A DNA stretch of 64,000 bases from Oxydemutator sp963693105 (GTDB lineage Bacteria > Pseudomonadota > Gammaproteobacteria > Poriferisulfidales > Oxydemutatoraceae), in assembly GCA_963693105.1 (NCBI GenBank), contig OY843752.1:1736001-1800000 (forward strand). The letters run 5' to 3'. The position numbers and the translations under genes are program-made. A model generated the notes under the pieces. It ran no database searches. It was not told the DNA's origin and was given only the letters and a program-made list of their open reading frames with translations. Below are positions 1-7,512 of the stretch, in pieces (the stretch's first letter is position 1; the number at the start of each line of letters is the position of its first letter).

Positions 1-3000
1 GTTCACCCGGCAACGCCGCCACCAGCGGATTGGAACCGATGCGCGCTTCCGCCGCGTCCGGTATGCCATCGGAGTCGGCGTCCGCCATCACGCCGTAGGA
101 TATCGTGATGGTGGCGGTCTGCGTCGTCTGGTTGCGGGTTTCGTTGGTACGTACATCCAGCGCGCGGTCGAAGATGCCGGGCACATCGCCGCCCGGATAT
201 TCATACACCGCGAACACACCGCCGTCATCCACCGTCAGTTCACGCGCCAGCTCCAGCGCGATGCCTCTCGGCGCGTGGTATAACGCGCTCGTCACCATAA
301 CCGCGCCCACATTCGACCCGGTCACTGTCAGCGCAAAGCCGCGCACTTCGGCGCTGGCCGCCAACTGCTCCGGCGTCATGACTTCCGTGCGCCGCGACGG
401 GGGCAAAATGGCCAGGTCTTCGTTCGCCCTGAGCCACACGCGGCTCTGGCCGCCGGCCCACGACAAGCCACTGAACCGCGGAGGGGCGGTGTCCCTGCCG
501 GCAATCCCCAGCGTCACGACGCTTGGCGTGGCCGTGATGATTCCAGCGGCGAGACCGCCGCCACTGGCGCCGGTCAGGGTCAGCGTGAAGAACCTGTCCT
601 CGGTATCCCGGTCCGTATATTCCACCAACCCCGGCAAATCGAAGAGATGAGTCTCGGTGGTGGTGGAGAGGACTACAACCGCGCCGGTAATCGGATAACT
701 GCTGTGTCCGACAAAATCCTCCGGCGCGGCGGAATTCATCGACGCCGGGCCGGTGGTGATACTCCACAGCACCGTAGTCGCCGCGCCCCGGGGGGTGCTG
801 ATATTCAGCCCGGCCTGCGGTGTTGTTGCGTCGTCTGCCGCAATGAACAAAGCGCCCGGCTCCGGCTCCACCAGCGACACCCTCACCGGGTCGTCGCGAA
901 TGGTAATCGTGAGCGTGTCAGGATTGCGCGTAAGCGGGAGACTGCCGGCAGCGGCGGCGAGGGTTACACTGAAAGTCCTTGACCCGTCGTCCGTCTCTCT
1001 GTCTATCAGGCCAATCTCTACGGGCAGGCTGCGGGTGTCGCTGCTGAAGGGGCCGATACGCTGGTTAGTACGCGCCACATAGTCGGTGCTGCCGAAGGCG
1101 GTTCCGTCCACCGTATTGGCTATGACGAAGATATTGTCACGAGTCAACATCGCGGTTGACAAGATGGAGACAGTCCCGACAACCATTACATCTCCCTCAA
1201 ACACCGCCAATGCTGGATCACTCCAGCCTATGAGAAGTTCCTCGTCGTCGTTAATGGTAACGGTGGCCATGTCAGGATTGACATCCACCCTGGACAACGC
1301 TTGACCCGACGGCTGGCTCAACTCCAGGCGGAACCGCTCGGTGTTCTCAATCAACGTGTCATTGGTTATGCCGACGGCGAAGCACTCCCTGCGCCGAGCA
1401 TCTGAGAAAGGACCGACCACTTGATTGGTAATCGGGTTGTAGTCGGCGTTAGTGGCCTCACTTTCTCTGGTATTCACGCTCACGGGGAACGTGCGGTCTA
1501 GAGGCTGGCTAAGGGGCGGATTGGTTACCATAACACACACCTGAAACTGTCCTACATCCTCGCTCTCCACGTAGCTCGTCCGCTCAAAACCCACTGTGAC
1601 CCGGTCCTCGTCCTCAATGGTGATGGTGGCCGTGGTGGGCGCAATCACGATGTTCCCGGCGTCGGCGGCCCCCGAGGGAAGGGAGAGCACAACGGAGAAA
1701 GTCTCTGCCTCCTCAGGCACACGGTCGTTCTCGATGGCAATTTCTACGGACACGCTGCGGGTGGCGCCGCTGAAGGGGCCGACAGGGTAGCTGGTGACCG
1801 GGTAGTCGTCGCCGCCATCGGCGGTTCCCTCCACCGGGTTGGCCACGATGGAAAAAACGTGCTCAAGCGGCTCGTCCGCCGCAGGCTCGGTGATTTCGAC
1901 GGTCAGGGTGACCGTTCCCGAACTCTCTCTCCACATAACAGCGCGGGAATCCTCCGCGAAGCCAAGCGTAACCGGGTCGTCGTCCACAATGCTGATGGTG
2001 GTCGTGCCGGTCACAATCAGGATGTCCGCCGGCGTCCCCTCTCCCGGCGGAAAGGAGAGCGCAACGGAGAAAGTGGATGCACCCTCGGGCACCATGTCGT
2101 CCGGGATGGCAATCGCTACGTCCAGGCTGCGGGTGGCATCGCTGAAAGGGCCGACAGAGTGGTTAGTGAGTTCCGTATAGTCGTTGCCATCGGCGGTTCC
2201 GGCCATCGTGTTGGCCACAAGGGAAAAAGCAGCGCGACCCATCAGCCCGCCCGACACAGGCACGTCGCTGATGACGACGGTCAGGGTGACCGCTCCCGCA
2301 CCCTCCGGCACCTCAAGGGAATCCTCCTCGAAGCCAATACGAATCAAATCGTCGTCCACAATGTCAATGGTGGTCGTGCCGTCCTCAATCACGACGTTCG
2401 GCGGCGGCTCATCGCCCGGGGGAAAGGAGAGCGCAACGGAGAAAGTGGATGCACGCTCACGCTCAGGCGCCATGTCGTCCTGGATGGTAATCGTTACGGA
2501 CTGGCTGCGGGTGGCGTCGCCGAAGGGGCCGATCATCTGCTCAGTGATCATCACGTAGTCGTCGCCGCCGGTGGCGGTTCCGTCCATCGTGCTGACGACA
2601 AGGGAAAAAGCATCGCGCTCAATCGCGGTGGCCGTCCCAGGACTGCTGATTACGACGGTCAGGGTGACCGCTCCCGCACCCTCCCGCACCGCAACGGCGC
2701 GGGAATTCTCCGCGAAGCCAATATGAATCGGATCGCTCGGATTGATGGTGATGGTCGCCGCGTTGTTCGTGGGGTGCAAAGGGTAAACAGTACCGCCTGT
2801 CGGCGTGCTTATCTGTAACGTCAGCGACTCCTGGGGCTCCGGAACGGAGTCGTCGGTTAAACGTATCTGGATCCTTCCGAGGGTGGCGAAGCTGATAACG
2901 CCCGTTGACTCGTATGAGACGAGGCTGGCGTCCGCCACAAACTCGTAATCGGCGGCATCGCCCCCATTAGCGCCCGTTATCGTGAAAGGTATCATATACG

Positions 3001-3208
3001 TACCCGGTACTAAGCCGACCGTGGGGGAGGCCGCCCGCACGGTAAAGGTAGTGGTTTGGCCTTCATTGAGCCCACTCGTGCTGCCGACGACGCGCATTGT
3101 CGTCTGCGCCTGCGCCTCGCCGGCAACAACAAACGCCGCAAACAGCAACATTGCAACGCAACGCGCCGCCGACAGCGGTCTCAACAGAAAAATCATGGTT
3201 TTTAGCAT
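1..3208 (-). CDS. Secreted Calx-beta repeat protein, N-terminal part (runs off the left edge)
   Basis: The minus-strand frame is open from an ATG to the window edge, about 1,069 residues with no stop. It begins with a signal peptide: a basic start, a hydrophobic stretch (VAMLLFAAFVVA) and an AQAQ-like cleavage site near residue 35. About seven Calx-beta-type repeats of 110-120 residues follow. Each has an acidic strand end such as IVDDD followed by a GF(E/A)E(D/N)S start, and an ATRS..V.I.I turn. Near residue 1050 is a DADSDGIPD segment typical of thrombospondin type 3 calcium-binding repeats. It is probably an exported, calcium-binding adhesin or matrix protein. Three in-frame ATGs exist. 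The most upstream one lies inside the predicted -10 box, so I chose the second (MLKTMIF); the third, 12 nt further in, is also possible. No clear Shine-Dalgarno site precedes either. Neighbouring repeats share long DNA stretches, which suggests recent duplication. The C-terminus is outside the window. Confidence 0.85.
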   Translation of the reverse strand, partial: MLKTMIFLLRPLSAARCVAMLLFAAFVVAGEAQAQTTMRVVGSTSGLNEGQTTTFTVRAASPTVGLVPGTYMIPFTITGANGGDAADYEFVADASLVSYESTGVISFATLGRIQIRLTDDSVPEPQESLTLQISTPTGGTVYPLHPTNNAATITINPSDPIHIGFAENSRAVAVREGAGAVTLTVVISSPGTATAIERDAFSLVVSTMDGTATGGDDYVMITEQMIGPFGDATRSQSVTITIQDDMAPERERASTFSVALSFPPGDEPPPNVVIEDGTTTIDIVDDDLIRIGFEEDSLEVPEGAGAVTLTVVISDVPVSGGLMGRAAFSLVANTMAGTADGNDYTELTNHSVGPFSDATRSLDVAIAIPDDMVPEGASTFSVALSFPPGEGTPADILIVTGTTTISIVDDDPVTLGFAEDSRAVMWRESSGTVTLTVEITEPAADEPLEHVFSIVANPVEGTADGGDDYPVTSYPVGPFSGATRSVSVEIAIENDRVPEEAETFSVVLSLPSGAADAGNIVIAPTTATITIEDEDRVTVGFERTSYVESEDVGQFQVCVMVTNPPLSQPLDRTFPVSVNTRESEATNADYNPITNQVVGPFSDARRRECFAVGITNDTLIENTERFRLELSQPSGQALSRVDVNPDMATVTINDDEELLIGWSDPALAVFEGDVMVVGTVSILSTAMLTRDNIFVIANTVDGTAFGSTDYVARTNQRIGPFSSDTRSLPVEIGLIDRETDDGSRTFSVTLAAAAGSLPLTRNPDTLTITIRDDPVRVSLVEPEPGALFIAADDATTPQAGLNISTPRGAATTVLWSITTGPASMNSAAPEDFVGHSSYPITGAVVVLSTTTETHLFDLPGLVEYTDRDTEDRFFTLTLTGASGGGLAAGIITATPSVVTLGIAGRDTAPPRFSGLSWAGGQSRVWLRANEDLAILPPSRRTEVMTPEQLAASAEVRGFALTVTGSNVGAVMVTSALYHAPRGIALELARELTVDDGGVFAVYEYPGGDVPGIFDRALDVRTNETRNQTTQTATITISYGVMADADSDGIPDAAEARIGSNPLVAALPGE

Positions 3209-3235
3209 AAGGTATGGTAGCAGGTCGCGCGCCAT

Positions 3236-3263
3236 TTTATAAGAATGCAAGCCGGATTGTCAA
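3236..3263 (-). promoter_or_regulatory. Promoter of the Calx-beta gene
   Basis: On the minus strand a perfect -35 TTGACA (3258-3263) is followed after 16 nt by TATAAA (3236-3241); TAAAAT at 18 nt is an alternative -10. Transcription would start near 3228, so an upstream in-frame ATG at 3235 cannot be the start codon. The promoter stands back to back with the promoter of the toxin-antitoxin pair. Confidence 0.6.
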
Positions 3264-3288
3264 CCCCCTGTACAAACAAGCGTCGCAA

Positions 3289-3316
3289 TTGACAATATCT
3301 GTGCAATCTTTATACT
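3289..3316 (+). promoter_or_regulatory. Promoter of the VapB/VapC-type operon
   Basis: A perfect -35 TTGACA (3289-3294) is followed after 16 nt by TATACT (3311-3316). The palindrome ACTAGT overlaps the -10 and could form part of an antitoxin operator; that is a guess. A strong AAGGAGG ribosome site (3338-3344) lies 6 nt before the antitoxin ATG. Confidence 0.6.
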
Positions 3317-3350
3317 AGTCTATTAAACCGGTCTGTTAAGGAGGAACACG

Positions 3351-3590
3351 ATGATCAAGGTCGGTGCATTTGAGGCAAAAACCCATTGGTCCTGGCTGCT
3401 GAAAAAAGTCAGTCAGGGGGAAGAAGTGCTCATTACCAAACGAGGCAAGGCGGTGGCGCGTCTGGTGCCCGCCGGGCAGGCTGAGCAATCGCAACTCAGC
3501 GCAGCCATCAACAAACTGCTGACACTTCGCAAGGAAGTGAAACTCGGCAAACTCAACTGGAAAACCCTGCGTGACGAAGGTCGCCGGTGA
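3351..3590 (+). CDS. Phd/YefM-type antitoxin of a VapBC-like pair
   Basis: A 79-residue protein with the N-terminal pattern of Phd/YefM antitoxins: VGAFEAKTHWSWLLKKV, then GEEVLITKRGKAVARLVP. This is the DNA-binding fold that autoregulates such operons; the C-terminal half would wrap and neutralise the toxin. It has a near-consensus AAGGAGG site 6 nt before the ATG. Its stop codon overlaps the toxin start by 4 nt (GTGA), so translation of the two is coupled. The pair is the classic antitoxin-first arrangement. The partner is a PIN-domain toxin. Confidence 0.85.
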   Translation: MIKVGAFEAKTHWSWLLKKVSQGEEVLITKRGKAVARLVPAGQAEQSQLSAAINKLLTLRKEVKLGKLNWKTLRDEGRR

Positions 3591-4000
3591 GCGCGTTTGT
3601 TCTCGATTGTTCCATCGCCGTGTCCTGGCTTGTCGAGGATGAAGCCGGTCCGAAAACAGATCAACTGCTTGAACAATTGCACGACGGCGGCGCACTCGTT
3701 CCCGGTCTGTGGCGTCTGGAACTCGGCAATGTTCTGGTGCGGGCCGAAAAACACGGGCGGATAACCGCCGCACAAATCACGGCCATGGTGGAACTCGTCG
3801 ACAAACTGCCCATCACCACCGACACAGACGACAGCCGCGCCCTCAAAGAGGTACTGAGCCTCGCCCGCGCCGAATCCCTGACAACGTACGACGCCGCTTA
3901 TCTGGAGTTGGCCATGCGGCACGGAATACCGCTGGCAACGCTGGACAAGACGCTGATCAAGGCGGCCAAAAGAATCAAGGCAAAGACGCTGCCGGCCTGA
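3587..4000 (+). CDS. PIN-domain ribonuclease toxin (VapC family)
   Basis: A 137-residue protein of typical VapC length. The acidic PIN residues are visible: D7 in FVLDCSIAVSWL, E45 in RLELGNVL, D102 in TTYDAAYLELA and D120 in LATLDKTL. VapC toxins are Mg-dependent RNases that cut tRNA or rRNA when not bound by antitoxin; the target here cannot be read from sequence. Translation starts at GTG, overlapping the antitoxin stop by 4 nt. All four acidic positions are present, so it is probably functional. Confidence 0.85.
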   Translation: MSAFVLDCSIAVSWLVEDEAGPKTDQLLEQLHDGGALVPGLWRLELGNVLVRAEKHGRITAAQITAMVELVDKLPITTDTDDSRALKEVLSLARAESLTTYDAAYLELAMRHGIPLATLDKTLIKAAKRIKAKTLPA

Positions 4001-4035
4001 CGCAAGCGCGCTTCACCCGGCACAAACAAAGCCCG

Positions 4036-4230
4036 TCAAACAGGCAGGTCGCCGCTGACGGCGACGCAGCCGAAACGCTTTTGCAGGCGGTGCAATGCGT
4101 GTTCTTCGAGTTCGGATTTCAGCGTCCAGCCCTCGTCCGGGACATAGCGCTCGCTCAGGACGCTGCCGTTGTCGTAGAGGAAGGCGCGCAGGTCGGGGGC
4201 GTTGACGGGCACGCGCAACTGCCAGGCGCG
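4036..4230 (-). pseudogene. C-terminal gene remnant, possibly of hflX
   Basis: About 64 codons remain, ending in TGA. The reading LRVPVNAPDLRAFLYDNG, then SERYVPDEGW.LK..L, resembles the C-terminal domain that follows the GTPase domain in HflX-type ribosome-associated GTPases; I base this on the pattern only. The 5' part is missing. The frame runs straight into an IS481-family fragment at about 4231, so the gene was cut by the insertion or by an IS-mediated deletion. No other part of such a GTPase occurs in the window. The family assignment is tentative. Confidence 0.4.
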
Positions 4231-4528
4231 GCGGCGCGCATGATTTGGGGGTGAGTGCGCTGATGCGGTTGTTGTGAAGTTTGAGCGCGCGGCGCCAGCG
4301 ATACAACGTGCGCGAACTAACCTCAAAGGCATCGATAGCGGCGCCCTGTCCGTGCCGCTCGGCGAACTCAAGGATTTTGATACGTTGCAGGGCATCTTTG
4401 CTCGTCATCTCCCAAAGATGCCCTGATTTGACTACTCGTGAATACCCCTTGATGCGGTATCCGACACGATGGATTTGCATGGCTCTCCTCGCAGATCAGA
4501 GTGCCAAAGGTGTCTGAGCTTTTGTAGG
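4231..4528 (-). mobile_element. 5'-end fragment of an IS481-family element
   Basis: This segment matches the right end of the full IS at 5732-6830 almost base for base: the terminal repeat and the first ~84 codons of the transposase (MQIHRVGYRIKGYSRVVKSG..., with the start at 4480). Identity stops abruptly at 4231, where remnant gene sequence begins, and at 4528, after a shared ...TTTTGTAGG end. The rest of the transposase, including the DDE catalytic residues, is absent, so this copy is dead. Downstream of the junction the frame continues as nonsense. Confidence 0.8.
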
Positions 4529-4828
4529 TACCCGGACGGATGGTCCCGGCCCTGTTGACAGCCGCATCCGGCGGTGGCCTGTCCCGTCGCCGGCGCTGGC
4601 GACGGCGACATCCCCCGGGGCAGGCCTGCAGGACATCGAGGGCCAGATATGGCGGAATCGGCCATCCAGTGCCAGCCGCGGCGAAAAACGGCCGCGAGAA
4701 TGCCCGTTCTCGGGACAATCTCGGGTCTGGAGGTATCCTAGTGCCCCCGGAGGCGGCCGTTTGCTTGGCTGTGACCTCGGCGCCCGCCGGCGACCTCATT
4801 GAGGAGGGCAACCGGGCGTACAAAGAAA
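4529..4828. other. Intergenic stretch without a recognisable gene
   Basis: GC-rich, about 300 bases between the IS fragment and the terminator of the small-protein operon. I see no convincing reading frame on either strand. There is a short CCCG/CGGG hairpin near 4705-4720. A GGAGGCGGCC string near 4750 echoes the hairpin element of this region. Confidence 0.5.
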
Positions 4829-4846
4829 AGCCGCCCGAGGGCGGCT
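4829..4846 (-). terminator. Rho-independent terminator of the small-protein operon
   Basis: AGCCGCCC pairs with GGGCGGCT. Read on the minus strand it is followed by TTTTCTTT, directly downstream of the gene ending at 4872. It is a diverged relative of the hairpin found after the other small genes at 6.9-8.2 kb. Confidence 0.65.
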
Positions 4847-4871
4847 CTTCTATCCCCTATGGACTGAAACT

Positions 4872-5147
4872 TTATGGAAAGAAAATGTATTTGATAAGTC
4901 CAGCAAACAAGATGCCTACGAGCGCATACAGAAGTTTTTTTATGCTACTAAACTCACCTTCCATTCTTGCCATTCTGGTTTCCAGTGCTGTCTGTACTCT
5001 TTCCAAATCTGCCGTGGTTGCCAGATGATTCATCCGTTCTTCCAGCGTTGCCAGCCTTTCTCCAAAGTTCCCGTTCCCGCCATTTCCACCCGGCTTTGGG
5101 GGAGTGCCCAGAGGAAAAACATTATCCTCGTGTTTAATCTGCGGCAT
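4872..5147 (-). CDS. Small coiled-coil protein with C-terminal membrane anchor
   Basis: A 91-residue protein with a Gly/Pro/Asn-rich N-terminal region. Next comes a heptad-like helix (ERLATLEERMNHLATTADLE and onward), then a hydrophobic segment near the C-terminus (LLYALVGILFAGLIKYIFF). It was likely tethered to the inner membrane with the coiled coil in the cytoplasm, as in DUF1640/CCDC90-like proteins, though the match is only in architecture. The ATG at 5147 was chosen because it overlaps the upstream gene's TAA by 14 nt, implying coupled translation. A longer frame upstream lacks a good start. It is the last gene of a three-gene operon and is followed by a terminator. Confidence 0.6.
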   Translation of the reverse strand: MPQIKHEDNVFPLGTPPKPGGNGGNGNFGERLATLEERMNHLATTADLERVQTALETRMARMEGEFSSIKKLLYALVGILFAGLIKYIFFP

Positions 5148-5424
5148 TCTGCCAAACCGAAAGCTGCTGCCAAAGACCCTTTGAGTCAAGGCCGAAATAA
5201 TCAGATACTTCCAGCACAACACCCGACACAACGGGCTGGGCGCCTGTACGCATACCGATTATTTCACTTATCTGTGCAGGCGTTCTATCTGTCGGCGCAG
5301 CGACAATCCACAACGGCGACTCGCGATTCTCGAGGGTAAAATAGTGCCCCTCAAAGTTTTCTTCGATAAGTTTTTTTGCTGTTTCCCGACAATGATCTGT
5401 GGGGGAAATCAAAAACAGTTTCAT
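5134..5424 (-). CDS. Small protein of unknown function
   Basis: 96 residues starting MKLFLISPTDHCRETAKKLI. It looks like a compact soluble alpha/beta domain: alternating beta-like segments (LWIVAAPTD, VVSGVVLEVSDYFG) and no membrane segment or signal peptide. I do not recognise the family. The start codon lies 1 nt after the upstream stop (TGA-T-ATG), and its end overlaps the next gene by 14 nt. It is therefore firmly embedded between two coiled-coil membrane proteins and probably works with them. Confidence 0.6.
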   Translation of the reverse strand: MKLFLISPTDHCRETAKKLIEENFEGHYFTLENRESPLWIVAAPTDRTPAQISEIIGMRTGAQPVVSGVVLEVSDYFGLDSKGLWQQLSVWQNAAD

Positions 5425-5425
5425 A

Positions 5426-5692
5426 TCAGCCGAAGGCAGTGGCGACCACCATCGTTCCGATAATCGCAATACTGGCGAACACGACGATGAGCGTCATGTG
5501 CTTTTCGCTGGCAGCCATTTCGCCTCTTAACTCGGTCAAATCGGCTTTTGTCGCCATGCCGTCCATTCTGTCTGTGAGCGGCTTGAGCGCATCCGCGATG
5601 GAGTCATGGATTACCTTGACCATGGCCTCGGCCTGTGCGCGCGTCATGCCCGTTTGTTCAATGTTGTGGGCTTGGTTAATCATGTCAGTCAT
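5426..5692 (-). CDS. Coiled-coil/membrane-anchor protein, DUF1640-like
   Basis: 88 residues: an amphipathic helix (QAEAMVKVIHDSIADALKPL), a second helix with the ATKADLTELRGEM pattern common in DUF1640-like proteins, and a C-terminal membrane segment (MTLIVVFASIAIIGTMVVATAF). First gene of the three-gene operon. The IS481-family element ends only about 40 nt upstream, so the native promoter is probably displaced and expression may now depend on read-through from the IS. The start was chosen as the ATG after which the helix-rich sequence begins; upstream of it the frame continues into IS DNA. Confidence 0.6.
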   Translation of the reverse strand: MTDMINQAHNIEQTGMTRAQAEAMVKVIHDSIADALKPLTDRMDGMATKADLTELRGEMAASEKHMTLIVVFASIAIIGTMVVATAFG

Positions 5693-6783
5693 GCGGCAAA
5701 TGGTAGCACACCAGGGAAATGGTCGCCAGGGCTTGTACAAGTCCAATACCTTTGGCAGTATGGAAGTTGTTGTGAGAGGTATTGTATGGGAGATTGGCGT
5801 TTGAGGGAATGGTGTGGTCTTTGGGTGTTGTAGAAGACCAGCCATTCGGCGAGTTTTTGGTTGAAGAGGGTCAGGTCGGAGAACAGGAGGTCGTCGTGGT
5901 AGTCGACGAAACTCTCCTGGATGGTGCGGTTGAAGCGTTCGGCGTGAGGGTTCATTTTGGGTGAGTTGGGGTAGGTCCACCAGTGGGTGATATGGAGTTC
6001 ATCGAGTCGTTTTTGGAAGTCGCCCATGAACTCGGAGCCGTTGTCGGTGAGCAGGTATTTAGGCGCTGCCGGCAGCAGGTCGATGAGGGCGTTGAGGGTA
6101 AGGGTGGCTTGACGGCTGGAAGCGGTGCGCGAGGCGAAGGCGACGGCCAAGCGGCTGTTGGGGTCGATGAAGGTGGTGAGGTAGCGTCGGATGCCATCAC
6201 GCATGCGCACTATTGTGTCGCCGGCGATGAGTTCGAGCGGGGCGGGTTGATAGCCTTTGATGCGGCGTGTTTTGTGTTGCCGGCGCACGGATTTGGGCTG
6301 TCCGCGCGGGCCGAGGCGGAGCGGGGCGTGGTGCATTTTATCCGGTGCGCGGGCGATGATGCGCCCGATGGTGGACACGCTCGGCAGCGCCACCCGGTTC
6401 TTGCGGCACCAGGCGCGGAACTCCTGACTGGCGTGGATAGTGGCTTTGCCTATATTGGGGTGGTGTTTGTGGAAACGCATGGCGCGTATTTGGGCGACCA
6501 CGGCGGGCGCGGTGGCCGGCGGCCGTTTGCGGTGCGGCGCGCATGATTTGGGGGTGAGTGCGCTGATGCGGTTGTTGTGAAGTTTGAGCGCGCGGCGCCA
6601 GCGATACAGCGTGCGCGAACTAACCTCAAAGGCATCGATAGCGGCGCCCTGTCCGTGCCGCTCGGCGAACTCAAGGATTTTGATACGTTGCAGGGCATCT
6701 TTGCTCGTCATCTCCCAAAGATGCCCTGATTTGACTACTCGTGAATACCCCTTGATGCGGTATCCGACACGATGGATTTGCAT
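5689..6783 (-). CDS. IS481-family transposase (DDE integrase core)
   Basis: A 364-residue transposase. The N-terminal helix-turn-helix region (residues 20-70, with VSSRTLYRWRRALK) should bind the IS ends. The rve/integrase core shows the catalytic triad D189 (IAGDTIVR), D247 (LLTDNGSEF) and E282 (HAERFNRTI). RPHHSLKRQSPIQYL near the end is the usual IS481/IS3-type C-terminal pattern. Oddly, the reading frame continues through the left inverted repeat, and its last ~14 residues come from flanking DNA. The stop codon is therefore supplied by the target, or the native stop has been lost. All catalytic residues are present, so it may still be active. Confidence 0.85.
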   Translation of the reverse strand: MQIHRVGYRIKGYSRVVKSGHLWEMTSKDALQRIKILEFAERHGQGAAIDAFEVSSRTLYRWRRALKLHNNRISALTPKSCAPHRKRPPATAPAVVAQIRAMRFHKHHPNIGKATIHASQEFRAWCRKNRVALPSVSTIGRIIARAPDKMHHAPLRLGPRGQPKSVRRQHKTRRIKGYQPAPLELIAGDTIVRMRDGIRRYLTTFIDPNSRLAVAFASRTASSRQATLTLNALIDLLPAAPKYLLTDNGSEFMGDFQKRLDELHITHWWTYPNSPKMNPHAERFNRTIQESFVDYHDDLLFSDLTLFNQKLAEWLVFYNTQRPHHSLKRQSPIQYLSQQLPYCQRYWTCTSPGDHFPGVLPFAA

Positions 6784-6830
6784 GGCTCTCCTCGCAGATC
6801 AGAGTGCCAAAGGTGTCTGAGCTTTTGTAG
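5732..6830 (-). mobile_element. IS481-family insertion sequence, apparently complete
   Basis: About 1.1 kb, bounded by imperfect inverted repeats of roughly 27 bp. Both ends, read inward, contain ACCTTTGGCA preceded by a TACAA-like tip: CTTGTACAAGTCCAAT at the left and CCTACAAAAGCTCAGAC at the right. One transposase gene fills it on the minus strand. The exact tips and any target-site duplication cannot be fixed by eye, because the two copies in the window share only the right end. Confidence 0.8.
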
Positions 6831-6919
6831 GCCCCCGCACTGCACCGGCCTGGCCGGGCGGCGCCCCGGCAGCCGTTTTCCGCGTGCCGAAGAGCCGCTG
6901 CTGCGGAGGGCTTGATGAA

Positions 6920-6945
6920 GAAAGGCCGCCCGGAGACGGTCTTTC
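6920..6945 (-). terminator. GC-rich hairpin element, copy 1 (terminator-like)
   Basis: GAAAGGCCGCC, loop CGGA, then GACGGTCTTTC: an 11-bp stem with two weak pairs. On the minus strand it follows the small gene ending at 6978 and is followed by a T-rich run. About 10 nt further along the plus strand lies a second small hairpin (GGGCTGAGTCC). The same two-hairpin arrangement recurs at 7.27, 7.71, 8.16 and 10.59 kb. Confidence 0.6.
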
Positions 6946-6977
6946 AGTTTCAGTGCGGGCTGAGTCCGGAGGCGGGG

Positions 6978-7145
6978 TTATTGAATAAGCGCGAAAATGC
7001 TGGCGTGAGTGCTGACTATCGCCGCTCGTTGAGTCTTCAGGATACTTGTCTGATTGCTTCGCATACCCGGCAATCTCCTCGTACCGACGACAACTACAAG
7101 GGCGCCGACGATGGCGCCAGAAACCGTAGTAGCAGTTTCAGACAT
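6978..7145 (-). CDS. Doubtful small protein with one hydrophobic segment
   Basis: 55 residues from MSETATTVSG with a hydrophobic stretch (GAIVGALVVVVG), then a basic tail. It sits in the same slot as the other small genes: minus strand, hairpin element just downstream. After the hydrophobic segment an alternative frame reads more protein-like (EEIAGYAKQSDKYPEDSTS), so this copy may carry a frameshift. A weak GGAA site precedes the ATG. Function unknown. Confidence 0.3.
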   Translation of the reverse strand: MSETATTVSGAIVGALVVVVGTRRLPGMRSNQTSILKTQRAAIVSTHASIFALIQ

Positions 7146-7266
7146 TATGGGTTCCAACCTTGTTATGCGAATGGGAAAGTGTCGTGCATGGTGGGGTTCC
7201 TCCTTAAGCAGAATATACCACACTGCTGGTTGTGAAATCTAACTGCCATACCATCCGGCGTAAGAA

Positions 7267-7292
7267 GAAAGGCCGCCCGGAGGCGGCCTTTC
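7267..7292 (-). terminator. GC-rich hairpin element, copy 2
   Basis: A perfect 11-bp stem GAAAGGCCGCC/GGCGGCCTTTC with tetraloop CGGA. On the minus strand it is followed by TTCTTCTTA, downstream of the gene ending at 7321. On the plus strand the small hairpin CGGAC-AAAAA-GTCCG follows. Confidence 0.7.
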
Positions 7293-7320
7293 AGTTTCAG
7301 CGCGGACAAAAAGTCCGGGG

Positions 7321-7500
7321 TCAGTTGCTGAGCAACAGCGCATTGACAAGGGTGCCAACGATCAGGGCTGTCAGGCCAAGAACGCCAAGAAACAGACCGA
7401 CCATCCACCGAACCAGCTCAGATTTCATCTGTGCCATATCGGACCTGATAGTGGCCATCCCGTTTTCAGATTGTTCCTGTGTTACCGCTTCATTTTTCAT
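7321..7500 (-). CDS. DUF1640-like small membrane protein, tandem copy A
   Basis: 59 residues: a short charged coiled coil (MATIRSDMAQMKSELVRW) followed by one membrane segment (MVGLFLGVLGLTALIVGTLV). The KSELVRWMVGLFLG junction resembles the C-terminus of DUF1640/CCDC90-like proteins, but the long N-terminal coiled coil of that family is missing. GAAGGAG lies 7 nt before the chosen ATG; an in-frame TTG two codons earlier is less likely. It is nearly identical to the copy at 7765-7956, which has four extra residues in the coil. It was probably a duplicate, with a conserved fragment directly upstream. Confidence 0.6.
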   Translation of the reverse strand: MKNEAVTQEQSENGMATIRSDMAQMKSELVRWMVGLFLGVLGLTALIVGTLVNALLLSN

Positions 7501-7512
7501 TATCAATCTCCT

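Noticed and set aside
1859..2818. Plus-strand frame of 319 codons in the Calx-beta region
   Set aside because: Its composition is that of an antisense shadow. The opposite frame gives clear Calx-beta repeats with a signal peptide and promoter.
4540..5028. Plus-strand protein across 4540-5028
   Set aside because: It crosses a terminator hairpin and the antisense of a better-supported small gene, and has no recognisable domain or ribosome site.
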